From NCBI GenBank assembly GCA_029582155.1, contig CM055905.1, forward strand, positions 6,884,062 through 6,948,061: a stretch of DNA of 64,000 bases, written 5' to 3'. A model generated the notes under the pieces. It was given only the letters and a program-made list of their open reading frames with translations. It did no database searches and was not told the origin of the DNA. How positions within the stretch are numbered: the first letter of the stretch is position 1; every line of letters starts with the position of its first letter. Below, one piece after another: positions 62,601 through 64,000 of the stretch. A program made the position numbers and the translations under genes. The stretch is from Panopea generosa. Taxonomy: Eukaryota; Mollusca; Bivalvia; Adapedonta; Hiatellidae.

Positions 62601-62931
62601 CATTATTGTTCATATTGCTTGTGCTTATCTCAACACTTCTTAACCTATTTGAATGATTTTGATCGAATGACAGCGAATTATTACAATCATCGCACTCAAC
62701 ACTTTCCTCCAACGATTCCAACATTTCCAATCTCAAAGAACTTTCATCATTGCTCAACCTATTAACCGGACTCAAAGGATCACCTTTAACTTTTCCTGGT
62801 GTTTGGGTGCCACCTATAGAAGTTTCTATTGTCTCACAACTAAATGTCACACCTCGCTTCACTCCACCCCCCTCAACTGGAATACTTGGCAAAAATCTCT
62901 TGCCCTTTGTTCTTGACTTAGAGCTCGACAT
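23088..62931 (-). CDS. KIF14: Kinesin-like protein KIF14 (complete gene, 26 coding exons)
   Basis: This kinesin-3 motor is known in animals to act at the central spindle and midbody in cytokinesis, with PRC1 and citron kinase as partners. Coding exons in order: 62931-62204, 59479-59225, 56726-56636, 47608-47507, 46728-46537, 45004-44760, 44315-44143, 43505-43303, 42776-42592, 42441-42339, 41567-41416, 40988-40886, 40174-40064, 38726-38661, 38023-37864, 37068-36992, 35330-35190, 34263-34169, 33605-33514, 32481-32380, 31170-30866, 30295-30137, 28338-28201, 27446-27366, 27035-26879, 23446-23088. All junctions are GT-AG and phases join without a break (4,575 nt, about 1,524 residues; human KIF14 is about 1,648). 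Motifs seen: VAVRVRP 233-239, P-loop GQTGSGKS 319-326, switch I NDKSSRSH 438-445, switch II DLAGSE 477-482, FHA about 693-776, then coiled coil. The FHA directly after the motor and the KIF14-type C-terminus separate it from KIF1 and KIF13. The shorter length lies mainly in the N-terminus. Confidence 0.96.
23538..23605 (-). mobile_element. SINE family B fragment (KIF14 intron 25)
   Basis: TTTGAATATTTAGAGTCATT, then ATGCCATCCTGGGATCTTGG and AAGGTTAACC match part of the family B body; short and internally deleted. Confidence 0.5.
24425..24514 (+). repeat. Short tandem duplication
   Basis: TTGATATGC, CTAATTAG and ATGGACACTCCTACA occur twice at an offset of about 55 bases. It lies in KIF14 intron 25. 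Confidence 0.6.
24644..26324 (+). mobile_element. Modular hairpin-ended element, copy C (most complete)
   Basis: Runs from AACAAGAGGACGCTCTACTG to a 15-base hairpin CTGGCCTTTGGCCAG, then TTGAGCTAAAA. About three modules of 530-600 bases repeat inside; each has AACATCCATGTGAAATTTCA, CCCTAAATTCTTATCTGCAA and ACAAATCTAACAA-type blocks. It lies in KIF14 intron 25, antisense to copies A and B relative to the plus strand. No reading frame for a transposase. Confidence 0.75.
26879..27035 (-). CDS. KIF14: KIF14 exon 25
   Basis: Residues 1354-1406, [20 protein letters not shown] then [20 protein letters not shown]. The acceptor could be ATGTAG at 27036 or an AG nine bases further in (both phase 0); I chose the outer one. 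Donor GTATGT. Confidence 0.85.
27150..27230 (-). mobile_element. SINE family B fragment (KIF14 intron 24)
   Basis: Contains CAGTACTTGAGCACACCCAC and GCAAGTAATTAACAACTTTC, the middle of family B. Confidence 0.5.
27366..27446 (-). CDS. KIF14: KIF14 exon 24
   Basis: Residues 1327-1353, [20 protein letters not shown] and LKCQELQ. An 81-nt exon, phase 0 at both ends, acceptor TTTGCAG. Confidence 0.87.
28201..28338 (-). CDS. KIF14: KIF14 exon 23
   Basis: Residues 1281-1326, [20 protein letters not shown] followed by [20 protein letters not shown]. The helical domain continues. Donor GTAGGT. Confidence 0.9.
28784..30078. repeat. 30-bp minisatellite, about 43 units (KIF14 intron 22)
   Basis: The consensus unit has CATCTCTAGTAGACATTGTA followed by CCATATCCCC. 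Units vary by small changes (GATATT, GAGATAGT, extra C runs, a few partial units). The GAGATAGT variant clusters at the right end from about 29860. There are no unique spacers, so this is a VNTR. It lies fully inside an intron, about 60 bases from exon 22. Confidence 0.95.
30137..30295 (-). CDS. KIF14: KIF14 exon 22: C-terminal helical domain
   Basis: Residues 1228-1280, [20 protein letters not shown] followed by [20 protein letters not shown]. Phase 0 at both ends; the donor GTGGTC is non-consensus after +2. The following intron holds the 30-bp minisatellite. Confidence 0.9.
30866..31170 (-). CDS. KIF14: KIF14 exon 21: C-terminal helical domain
   Basis: Residues 1126-1227. Long helical stretch ([54 protein letters not shown]). 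The block ending in a GG-x(4)-FLQ motif resembles the vertebrate KIF14 C-terminal domain. 305 nt. Confidence 0.93.
31222..31390 (-). mobile_element. SINE family A (KIF14 intron 20)
   Basis: Reverse copy: GCGATGAAAGCTAAGAGCTT, GAGTCTGCTTCCTGAGAAGA and GGATCAAACCCACAACC (B box). The only family A copy inside KIF14 that lies in the gene's sense direction. Confidence 0.7.
31528..31705 (-). mobile_element. SINE family C (KIF14 intron 20)
   Basis: TTTTATTGGTGGAGGAGGAC, CTCAGAATGAATC and the head side CTCGAACCACGACCTCAGTG. Confidence 0.7.
32036..32338 (+). repeat. Interspersed repeat 'GTGTCTGTCGACA', copy 2 (KIF14 intron 20)
   Basis: AAATGTGTCTGTCAACATTA at the start, AATGGCAGAGGCATAAAAA at the end, with ACAGACAGGGGTAACAG before it. 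It ends about 40 bases from exon 20. Confidence 0.7.
32380..32481 (-). CDS. KIF14: KIF14 exon 20
   Basis: Residues 1092-1126, [20 protein letters not shown] then [14 protein letters not shown]. It matches the C-K-x-I/L helix that starts KIF14's C-terminal helical domain. Phase joins both neighbours; donor GTAAGT. Confidence 0.9.
32668..32968 (-). mobile_element. SINE family B, full-length (KIF14 intron 19)
   Basis: GATTGATTGCATATTTAGCG (tail), GACGATCAGTTAACCTAACC, ACAATGTCGCATATCAATCA, and the tRNA-like head with ATTCGAAATCACGACCCC. Confidence 0.8.
33183..33360 (+). repeat. Interspersed repeat 'GGCTTCTGTTT', copy 1 (KIF14 intron 19)
   Basis: Blocks GGCTTCTGTTTCACA, TTAATTTTGACTGGTTA, AATATCAATG and CACCTGGCTGCTTTTCTTAG recur at 33957, 34735 and 56203. 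Confidence 0.65.
33514..33605 (-). CDS. KIF14: KIF14 exon 19
   Basis: Residues 1061-1092, [20 protein letters not shown] then [10 protein letters not shown]. Basic, Ser-rich linker. Another frame is open across this stretch, but only this one joins its neighbours in phase. Confidence 0.88.
33957..34145 (+). repeat. Interspersed repeat 'GGCTTCTGTTT', copy 2 (KIF14 intron 18)
   Basis: GGCTTCTGTTTTACCAACAT, TGAATCAATATCAATGAAAC, CCAGTCTAAAATCATGACCA; same orientation as the other copies. It ends 24 bases from exon 18. Confidence 0.65.
34169..34263 (-). CDS. KIF14: KIF14 exon 18
   Basis: Residues 1030-1061. Acidic sequence [20 protein letters not shown]; the F-x-DPED-x-W motif is typical of KIF14. 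Donor GTAAGT; the Lys codon is split with exon 19. Confidence 0.92.
34735..34875 (+). repeat. Interspersed repeat 'GGCTTCTGTTT', copy 3, 3' part
   Basis: TATCAATGTCAATGAAACCA and CCAGTCTAAAATCATGATCA match copies 1 and 2. It is cut short by the piggyBac-like MITE that starts at 34882, which seems inserted into it. Confidence 0.6.
34882..35115. mobile_element. piggyBac-like MITE, copy 1 (KIF14 intron 17)
   Basis: Flanked on both sides by TTAA (34878-34881, 35116-35119), with ends CCCTTTACTTC and GAGTAAAGGG. TTAA targets and CCC-type ends are the mark of piggyBac elements. It has a central palindrome around CAGATTGCTTGTTACGAGCA and no coding sequence. Confidence 0.7.
35190..35330 (-). CDS. KIF14: KIF14 exon 17
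   Basis: Residues 983-1029, [20 protein letters not shown] then [19 protein letters not shown]. The V-N-K-L-x(5)-W-x-L-x-KFE-x-KL pattern is conserved in KIF14. Phase 0 at both ends. Confidence 0.94.
35603..35686 (+). mobile_element. SINE family A, 5' half (split by an insertion)
   Basis: GGGGCGATAGTGTAGTGGAC and AGAGTATTGGCCGCTC are the tRNA-like head. The sequence breaks off at GATGCTTTCAAAA and resumes at about 36738 after 1.05 kb. Confidence 0.7.
35687..36736 (+). mobile_element. Modular hairpin-ended element, copy D (different module)
   Basis: Starts GAGAGGGCCAAGATGGCCCT and ends in hairpin arms ACCTGTGAGC / GTGCTCAGGT, then CAGCTAAAA. Inside, four units of about 170 bases repeat (GGCAGCCATGTT, TTGAACAAACTTGGTAGAGG, TTCTGACAAAAAGATTTTTT). 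The end structure and the GACGACAGAC tract match copies A-C, but the module sequence does not. It is inserted into a SINE. Confidence 0.7.
36738..36795 (+). mobile_element. SINE family A, 3' half
   Basis: ACTCAGTACTGGTTCTACCC, AGGAAGTGAACTCGAGAGCG and GTTTATATAAG continue the copy that starts at 35603. Confidence 0.7.
36992..37068 (-). CDS. KIF14: KIF14 exon 16
   Basis: Residues 957-982, [20 protein letters not shown] and LKKRT. The REAN-IS pattern matches the KIF14 C-terminal region after the coiled coil. A 77-nt exon with a consensus GTGAGT donor. Confidence 0.9.
37145..37415 (+). mobile_element. SINE family D (KIF14 intron 15)
   Basis: A tRNA-like head with GTCGGTTCGAACCCTGTCTG (B box), then AAAGCTTGAAAAATGGTACC and AGTCTGGTCAGCCCAGTCAG. 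A longer copy lies at 38190. Confidence 0.65.
37517..37690 (+). mobile_element. SINE family A (KIF14 intron 15)
   Basis: GAGCTGTAGTGCAGTGGACA, GGTTGTGGGTTTGATGCCC, CTCAGTACTGGTTGTACCC, CACATAAGCTCTGAGCTTAC. Confidence 0.75.
37864..38023 (-). CDS. KIF14: KIF14 exon 15: end of coiled coil, SP/TP linker
   Basis: Residues 904-957. [20 protein letters not shown] closes the coiled coil. A linker with [14 protein letters not shown] carries potential proline-directed phosphosites. The Gly codon is split with exon 16. Confidence 0.93.
38190..38515 (+). mobile_element. SINE family D, full-length (KIF14 intron 14)
   Basis: GCGCTGGTCATGGGGTAGGG (A-box side), GTCGTGGGTTCAATCCCC (B box), AAATGGTACTAGAAGCTTCC, and the tail GTGGCAGTGCTTAGAATACT with CACCAGTGCAATATGACTG. 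Confidence 0.7.
38598..38652. repeat. (AT)n microsatellite, about 26 repeats
   Basis: An almost pure AT dinucleotide run in KIF14 intron 14, starting about 8 bases past the exon 14 5' splice site in transcript direction. Confidence 0.95.
38661..38726 (-). CDS. KIF14: KIF14 exon 14: coiled coil microexon
   Basis: Residues 882-903, 22 codons reading [20 protein letters not shown] followed by LK. The heptad pattern continues between exons 13 and 15 and both phases are 0. A long (AT)n tract begins about 8 nt past its 5' splice site. Confidence 0.85.
38861..38935. mobile_element. Short fold-back element, second copy
   Basis: GCCCCATTGGTG and TTTTGCCAATGGGGC form the outer arms, with GGTGCCAAGTG and CTTATTTTATATG inside as in the copy at 15947. 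Confidence 0.6.
38990..39115 (+). mobile_element. SINE family A, shortened (KIF14 intron 13)
   Basis: GTAGTGGATAGAAAGTTGGC, GGGTTTGATCCCCTGCTCGA, then a deleted body that ends ATTCAGTATAAACTA. Confidence 0.65.
39868..40049 (-). mobile_element. TACAGTC-type MITE, copy 1 (KIF14 intron 13)
   Basis: Ends TACAGTCAAATCAG and CACAGGTTTGACTGTA are inverted. The inner blocks are the reverse of copies at 41205 and 53265. It lies 14 bases from the exon 13 splice donor. Confidence 0.7.
40064..40174 (-). CDS. KIF14: KIF14 exon 13: coiled coil
   Basis: Residues 845-881, [17 protein letters not shown] and [20 protein letters not shown]. Its donor lies 14 nt from the end of a TIR element (39868-40049). Confidence 0.88.
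40205..40425 (-). mobile_element. SINE family C (KIF14 intron 12)
   Basis: GGGGTTTAACAACATATTC, CCAGTTTTATTGGTAGAAGA, AGACCTCAAATTAAATCTGA; the head side is diverged. Confidence 0.6.
40886..40988 (-). CDS. KIF14: KIF14 exon 12: coiled coil
   Basis: Residues 810-844, reading [20 protein letters not shown] and then [14 protein letters not shown]. All-helical, charged sequence; phase 0 at its 3' end. Confidence 0.9.
41205..41381 (+). mobile_element. TACAGTC-type MITE, copy 2 (KIF14 intron 11)
   Basis: TACAGTAAAAGCTGTGTAAG at the left and AGACAGGTTTGACTGTA at the right; inner blocks TATTAAGCAGTCACTTGTC and AATTTCTATGCTTTCAGAGC. Confidence 0.7.
41416..41567 (-). CDS. KIF14: KIF14 exon 11: end of FHA domain and linker
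   Basis: Residues 760-810. [17 protein letters not shown] is the hallmark FHA end of kinesin-3 proteins. A basic linker ([10 protein letters not shown]) and the start of a coiled coil ([15 protein letters not shown]) follow. The donor GTTGGT is weak but needed for phase. Confidence 0.94.
42339..42441 (-). CDS. KIF14: KIF14 exon 10: FHA domain, middle
   Basis: Residues 725-759. It reads [20 protein letters not shown] and then VNGNLI, the central FHA strands. The Cys codon is split over the junction with exon 9. Donor GTATGT. Confidence 0.93.
42465..42525 (+). mobile_element. SINE family A 3' fragment (KIF14 intron 9)
   Basis: GAGCAGTTCATATAAGTTTT, GAGCTTTCTTTGTAAC and CCTAAAATAAATTAATAC match the family A tail. 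Confidence 0.5.
42592..42776 (-). CDS. KIF14: KIF14 exon 9: start of FHA domain
   Basis: Residues 664-725. It contains [19 protein letters not shown], the segment that precedes the FHA domain in kinesin-3 proteins. The FHA core then begins with [18 protein letters not shown]. The VGR and S/H positions match FHA phosphopeptide-binding positions. Confidence 0.95.
42825..43045 (-). mobile_element. SINE family B (KIF14 intron 8)
   Basis: TTATGCCTTTGAGGGCTAAT, AGTCAATCAGCTAACCTAAC, GGGATCCTTGAAGGTTGG, ACAGGGACTATGGCCAGTG; the head is truncated. Confidence 0.7.
43303..43505 (-). CDS. KIF14: KIF14 exon 8: neck coiled coil
   Basis: Residues 596-663. Charged heptad-like sequence ([13 protein letters not shown], then [20 protein letters not shown] and [19 protein letters not shown]) forms the coiled coil between motor and FHA domain, as in KIF14. 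Confidence 0.94.
43925..44098 (-). mobile_element. SINE family C, diverged (KIF14 intron 7)
   Basis: GATCAGAGTAGAACCACTG, CAAATATTCTCACTTAAG and a diverged head with CCAACCCACAACATTAACC. Confidence 0.5.
44143..44315 (-). CDS. KIF14: KIF14 exon 7: end of motor and neck
   Basis: Residues 538-596. It reads [20 protein letters not shown] and then [17 protein letters not shown], the conserved last motor helix, followed by the neck sequence [11 protein letters not shown]. Confidence 0.96.
44395..44615 (-). mobile_element. SINE family B (KIF14 intron 6)
   Basis: CCTGGGATCTGTGGTTGACC, CTCTGCAAGTCACTACTC, TCATCACAGAGACTGTGGCC and the head side ATCAAACTCACAACCCC. Confidence 0.7.
44760..45004 (-). CDS. 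KIF14: KIF14 exon 6: motor domain with switch II and basic loop 12
   Basis: Residues 457-538. It holds switch II ([11 protein letters not shown]), the [13 protein letters not shown] helix and [11 protein letters not shown]. Between them, where kinesin loop 12 lies, is SSQTSRRKK (RRKK encoded at 44795-44806), a basic insert like the K-loop of KIF1-type motors. The final Trp codon is split (TG plus G). Confidence 0.96.
45475..45705 (-). mobile_element. SINE family C (KIF14 intron 5)
   Basis: AACATATTACAGGTTATTTA, CTCAGAACAAATCTGTGTG, and the head side CTCAAACCCATAGTCTCAGC. Confidence 0.65.
45763..46035 (-). mobile_element. SINE family B, full-length (KIF14 intron 5)
   Basis: CAATCAGTTAACCTAACCAC, CCAGTACTCGAGCACACCCG, CACAATGTCATATATCAATC, and the head with ATTCAAACTCACGACCCCTC. 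It directly follows a family C copy. Confidence 0.75.
46537..46728 (-). CDS. KIF14: KIF14 exon 5: motor domain with switch I
   Basis: Residues 393-456. It opens with [16 protein letters not shown] and carries switch [16 protein letters not shown], with the catalytic NxxSSRSH residues intact. 192 nt, phase 0 at both ends. Confidence 0.96.
46828..47112 (-). mobile_element. SINE family B, full-length (KIF14 intron 4)
   Basis: Begins with a (GATT)n tail of seven units, then GCCATTGAGGGCTAACAGAC, CACAGAGACTGTGGCCAAGA, AATTGAACTCGCAACCCCTG and the terminal tRNA-like AACTGAATTAACTGGGCCCG. Confidence 0.8.
47265..47365 (+). repeat. Interspersed repeat, also at 56930-57045
   Basis: Shared blocks: GGGGGAGAACTTTTTT-like start, AAATAAAAAG, GGTGGCATGAAAATTACGGG and GTATGATAATC. 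Unknown type. Confidence 0.5.
47507..47608 (-). CDS. KIF14: KIF14 exon 4: motor domain, [11 protein letters not shown]
   Basis: Residues 359-392. It contains [15 protein letters not shown], the kinesin signature strand and helix, and ends in a basic loop KEKGQKKHT. The donor is a consensus GTAAGT; the acceptor follows CTTTCAG. Confidence 0.95.
47958..48120 (-). mobile_element. SINE family B, partial (KIF14 intron 3)
   Basis: TTAATGCCATTGAGGGCTAA, CAGATGATCATTTATCC, CTTCAGCACACCCATCCCAC; the head is missing. Confidence 0.65.
48160..48550 (+). repeat. Interspersed repeat, second copy (KIF14 intron 3)
   Basis: Counterpart of 1780-2205: GTTAGACTAAAATAGATTTC, GATTTCATTTTGATTTCAAT, AAACCATTTGGATTTTATTT, ATAAGACATTTATAG. 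Same orientation, about 75-80% alike by eye. Confidence 0.65.
48930..49175 (-). mobile_element. SINE family C (KIF14 intron 3)
   Basis: TCTACTGGTGGAGGAAGAGC, TCAGAATAAATCTGAGTAGA, CAACCCTTCACCTCAGTGGT. Confidence 0.7.
49375..50020. repeat. GA-rich purine tract, about 640 bp (KIF14 intron 3)
   Basis: Imperfect AGAG repeats fill the plus strand, with a pure (GA)n run near 49988-50010. The transcribed RNA would be a long CU-rich tract. The 164-codon open frame on the minus strand here is low-complexity Ser/Leu and not a gene. Confidence 0.9.
50560..50815 (-). mobile_element. SINE family C, full-length (KIF14 intron 3)
   Basis: CCAGTTTTATTGGCGGTGGA, ATCAGAATGAATCTGAGTAG, GGACTCAAACCTGCGACCTC, and the tRNA-like end ACCTTAGACCACTTGGCCAC. 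Confidence 0.75.
51345..51490 (-). mobile_element. SINE family B, partial (KIF14 intron 3)
   Basis: CTGGGATCCGCTTGGTGGTT, AACCAGTACTAAATATTATC and TCTGCAAGTCGCTGACTAC match the family B body. Confidence 0.55.
51717..52321 (-). mobile_element. TIR DNA transposon (605 bp) with zinc-finger coding fragment
   Basis: The ends CCGTATATTCCCTTATAAAC (then GCCCCC) and GGGGGCGTTAATTAGGGAAT (then ATACGG) are inverted repeats of about 26 bases, each flanked by TA. It sits in KIF14 intron 3. The minus strand inside it encodes a zinc-finger fragment (51797-51957). TA targets suggest a Tc1/mariner-type or related class; the family is not identified. Confidence 0.7.
51797..51957 (-). pseudogene. BED/hAT-like zinc-finger exon fragment inside the TIR element
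   Basis: Reads [20 protein letters not shown], then [20 protein letters not shown] and [13 protein letters not shown]. The order W-x(5-8)-W-x(n)-C-x-x-C-x(9)-MG-x-x-ALKSH is typical of the N-terminal finger in many animal transposon-derived proteins. Past ALKSH the frame runs into non-coding sequence and the element's end. Starts with ATG at 51957. Confidence 0.5.
53265..53446 (+). mobile_element. TACAGTC-type MITE, copy 3 (KIF14 intron 3)
   Basis: TACAGTCAAACCTGTGTAAG and AGACAGGTTTAACTGTA are inverted ends; TA at both flanks. Best-preserved of the three copies. Confidence 0.75.
53447..55749. other. Intron 3 interior, mostly unannotated
   Basis: AT-rich. At 54551 a short fragment starting AACAAGAGGCCCAACAGGGT matches the outer end of the modular elements, but its body is not recognised. 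No coding exon seen. Confidence 0.4.
55750..56043 (+). repeat. Interspersed repeat 'GTGTCTGTCGACA', copy 3 (KIF14 intron 3)
   Basis: AAATCTGTCTGTCGACACAA at the start; GACAGACAGGGGTATCACG and ATGGCAGGGCATAAAA at the end. Confidence 0.7.
56203..56385 (+). repeat. Interspersed repeat 'GGCTTCTGTTT', copy 4 (KIF14 intron 3)
   Basis: GGCTTCTGTTTCACCAAAAG, TTAATTTTGACTGGTTACTT, CTCCTGGATGCTTTTCTTAA. Confidence 0.65.
56636..56726 (-). CDS. KIF14: KIF14 exon 3: motor domain, [11 protein letters not shown]
   Basis: Residues 328-358. A short 91-nt exon reads [20 protein letters not shown] and continues [11 protein letters not shown]. The IIPR helix motif is standard in kinesin-3 motors. It is flanked by the two largest gaps in the gene, an 8.9-9.0 kb intron 3 and a 2.5 kb intron 2. 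Too short to show as a long open frame; found by phase and family match. Confidence 0.93.
57595..57855 (+). repeat. Interspersed repeat 'GTGTCTGTCGACA', copy 4 (KIF14 intron 2)
   Basis: AACTAGAAATGTGTCTGTTG at the start and GGTGGGGCATAA at the end; internal deletion before the end. Confidence 0.65.
57983..58250 (-). mobile_element. SINE family B, full-length (KIF14 intron 2)
   Basis: TTTATGCCACTGTGGGTTAA, CAGTTAACCTAACCACTGTT, CCAGTACTCAAGCACAC, ATTCAAACTCACAACTC and the head end ACCAACTGAGCCAACCAGAC. Confidence 0.75.
59225..59479 (-). CDS. KIF14: KIF14 exon 2: motor domain with P-loop
   Basis: Residues 243-328. It holds the [18 protein letters not shown] region and the ATP-binding P-loop [11 protein letters not shown] at its 3' end. 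The Ser codon after the P-loop tyrosine is split with exon 3 (AG plus T), phase 2 on both sides. Acceptor TTACAG, donor GTACGG. Confidence 0.96.
59625..59775. repeat. Degenerate 30-40-bp tandem repeat (KIF14 intron 1)
   Basis: ACAATAATTTCCTAATTAAA and TACAAAGTACA-type units recur four to five times with substitutions. Confidence 0.6.
59807..60119. mobile_element. hAT-like remnant related to 3859-4701 (KIF14 intron 1)
   Basis: The left end CAGGGCCCCTGACTTTGG and the right end GGGCAAACAAGTGCCCGG resemble the 3859-4701 element's ends. GGGAATGGGGC and GCCCCAAAAATGGGC near the right are shared. No coding sequence kept. Confidence 0.5.
60120..62203. other. KIF14 intron 1, remainder
   Basis: AT-rich, with few recognisable repeats. 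A short stretch at 60850-60980 resembles 43770-43900 (AATAGG, ATGATGAAAATGG, CAGG-CAACATA), suggesting another low-copy repeat. No exon was found. Confidence 0.4.
62204..62931 (-). CDS. KIF14: KIF14 exon 1: disordered N-terminus and first motor strand
   Basis: Residues 1-243. The ATG at 62931 is preceded in frame by a TGA (62941-62943), so no longer start is possible in this exon. Low-complexity Ser/Asn/Thr-rich sequence holds several S/T-P sites (TQTPGK, PLSPVN, DRTPVK, YTPSPN, HGTPLR, LGTPEC), typical of CDK targets. It ends with the motor's first strand [13 protein letters not shown]. In vertebrates this region binds PRC1; that role here is inferred. The donor is GTATCA. Confidence 0.95.
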
Positions 62932-62940
62932 ATTTAATGA

Positions 62941-63420
62941 TCAATCGCCGATTAATAGGAAATTAATATCCTGTTAATTAGGAAGGCACAACTGCCATAG
63001 AAAGACAGCCAGTCATAACAAATAACGTGTGGGAACAATTGAAATGTTCACACTTTCACTGTTCCATTTCAACGGGTATCGGCGATCATTTCCTGCCGAT
63101 TGAATGGAGCGCAATTCGACAACTTTTTTAAAAGATTAATCCAAAATGTAAACATAGAGTGCAGTGAACTGTAAACTATAGTGACTCTTGAGTGTTTGAA
63201 TAATTGAACAAAACGTAAGGAAACGGAAACAATTATAAAAAATGAAGAAAATAATGGAATTGCATTGACTTTTCCTCTCCGTGTTTACAAAACCCAAGTT
63301 TGAAATGGCCTCCTTTACGATAGGACAGGTTTATGTAAAACGTGTTTTGATTGGATGATTCAATACTCAATACTGATATCTAAATTAAGGTAATTTGGTG
63401 CGCCAAACGTATCACGGGCG
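62941..63420 (-). promoter_or_regulatory. Presumed KIF14 promoter and 5' leader
   Basis: Reading with the gene, there is an E2F-like palindrome TTTGGTGCGCCAAA (63394-63407), a CCAAT box (ATTGG on the plus strand, 63350-63354), then a CHR-like TTTGAA/TTCAAA (63299-63304), then the start codon at 62931. CCAAT upstream of CHR is the order seen in DREAM/MuvB-controlled mitotic genes. No TATA box is clear. All motifs are short and could occur by chance, and the transcription start is not visible. Confidence 0.3.
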
Positions 63421-64000
63421 AAAATTGACGATTAATGCTTTAGTCTTTTTATTTCTAGATTAATAATATACAAATTGATGTAAATAATGATTAAGGGGTC
63501 GGGAAAGGGGCGCTATTATAATGTACACAGTTATGGCAAATAGCGAGCTGATTTATCAATACACGGAAATAAATTAAAGGTAGAAATTATAGAAATATAT
63601 GATTGCAAAAGTGGCTATTACTGGTTTATATATACAGTTAGTTTTAAATTAATATGTCTATGTCTCGTGCCGCCAATAACTCAATCCAGCACTCTACCTC
63701 ACGTTTTAACTCTCAGTGCTTGAGGTTCTGTGTTTGAAATCCGGTTCTCAATGCATCTTATAGTTGTTACAAATACTGAAGTAAATAACAATAAGGAATT
63801 ATATAAAAGTCCTTGATAACAATCACCCCTCCCCTTAAAACTAACTAGAATAGAGCATTTGCTTTTTAGAAGAAGAAAAAATCCAGAGGCCTACTCCATC
63901 AAGCAGAGAAAACTCTCTCAGTGCTCTCCGTGCATGACAAACCGGGTTTAAAACCCAGTGGAAGGATTTTATTTGATACATGTTATAGTTAAATAAAAAC
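63421..64000. other. Flank beyond the KIF14 promoter
   Basis: AT-rich without a supported gene. Around 63660-63770 and 63890-63965 there are weak tRNA-SINE-like blocks (e.g. GGGTTTAAAACCCAG) that I cannot assign. Confidence 0.3.

Overview
The window looks like AT-rich, intron-rich, repeat-dense invertebrate nuclear DNA. The many tRNA-derived SINEs, the short TIR elements and the style of the receptor gene fit a lophotrochozoan, most likely a bivalve mollusc. The species cannot be read from the sequence and this assignment is inference.

Two protein genes can be supported. The main one fills 23088..62931 on the minus strand. It is a complete kinesin-3 family gene orthologous to KIF14. I joined 26 coding exons, all with GT-AG introns and continuous phase, into a 4,575-nt reading frame (about 1,524 residues). 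The layout is a disordered N-terminus rich in S/T-P sites (1-230), a kinesin motor (about 231-585) with P-loop, switch I and switch II intact, a neck coil, an FHA domain (about 693-776), coiled coils (about 780-950) and a long helical C-terminus ending in a basic serine/proline tail. An in-frame stop 12 nt upstream fixes the start codon. The presumed promoter (62944..63420) holds E2F-like, CCAAT and CHR-like motifs.

The second gene, at 9467..11100 on the plus strand, is a rhodopsin-class GPCR. It has a Thr/Val-rich repetitive ectodomain and recognisable TM segments, DRY and NPxxF motifs, but two frame changes interrupt it. It is probably a recent pseudogene, or less likely carries two assembly errors. 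A 3' splice site just upstream suggests a 5' untranslated exon.

The rest is mobile and tandem repeat DNA: at least four tRNA-derived SINE families (A-D), a decayed hAT-like element with a zinc-finger ORF (3859..4701), a TA-flanked TIR element carrying a BED-like zinc-finger fragment (51717..52321), TTAA-flanked piggyBac-like MITEs, a TACAGTC-type MITE family, fold-back elements, and four long modular elements that end in a hairpin followed by CTAA. The tandem arrays include a 30-bp minisatellite of about 43 units inside the kinesin gene and an AAGCTTGATCAA-type array just past its stop codon.

Region by region: 1-9390 is intergenic with SINEs, the hAT-like element and modular element A. 9391-11500 is the GPCR. 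11500-23000 is intergenic with modular element B, fold-back DNA and tandem arrays. 23088-62931 is the kinesin gene, whose introns hold most of the SINEs. 62932-64000 is its promoter side and flank.
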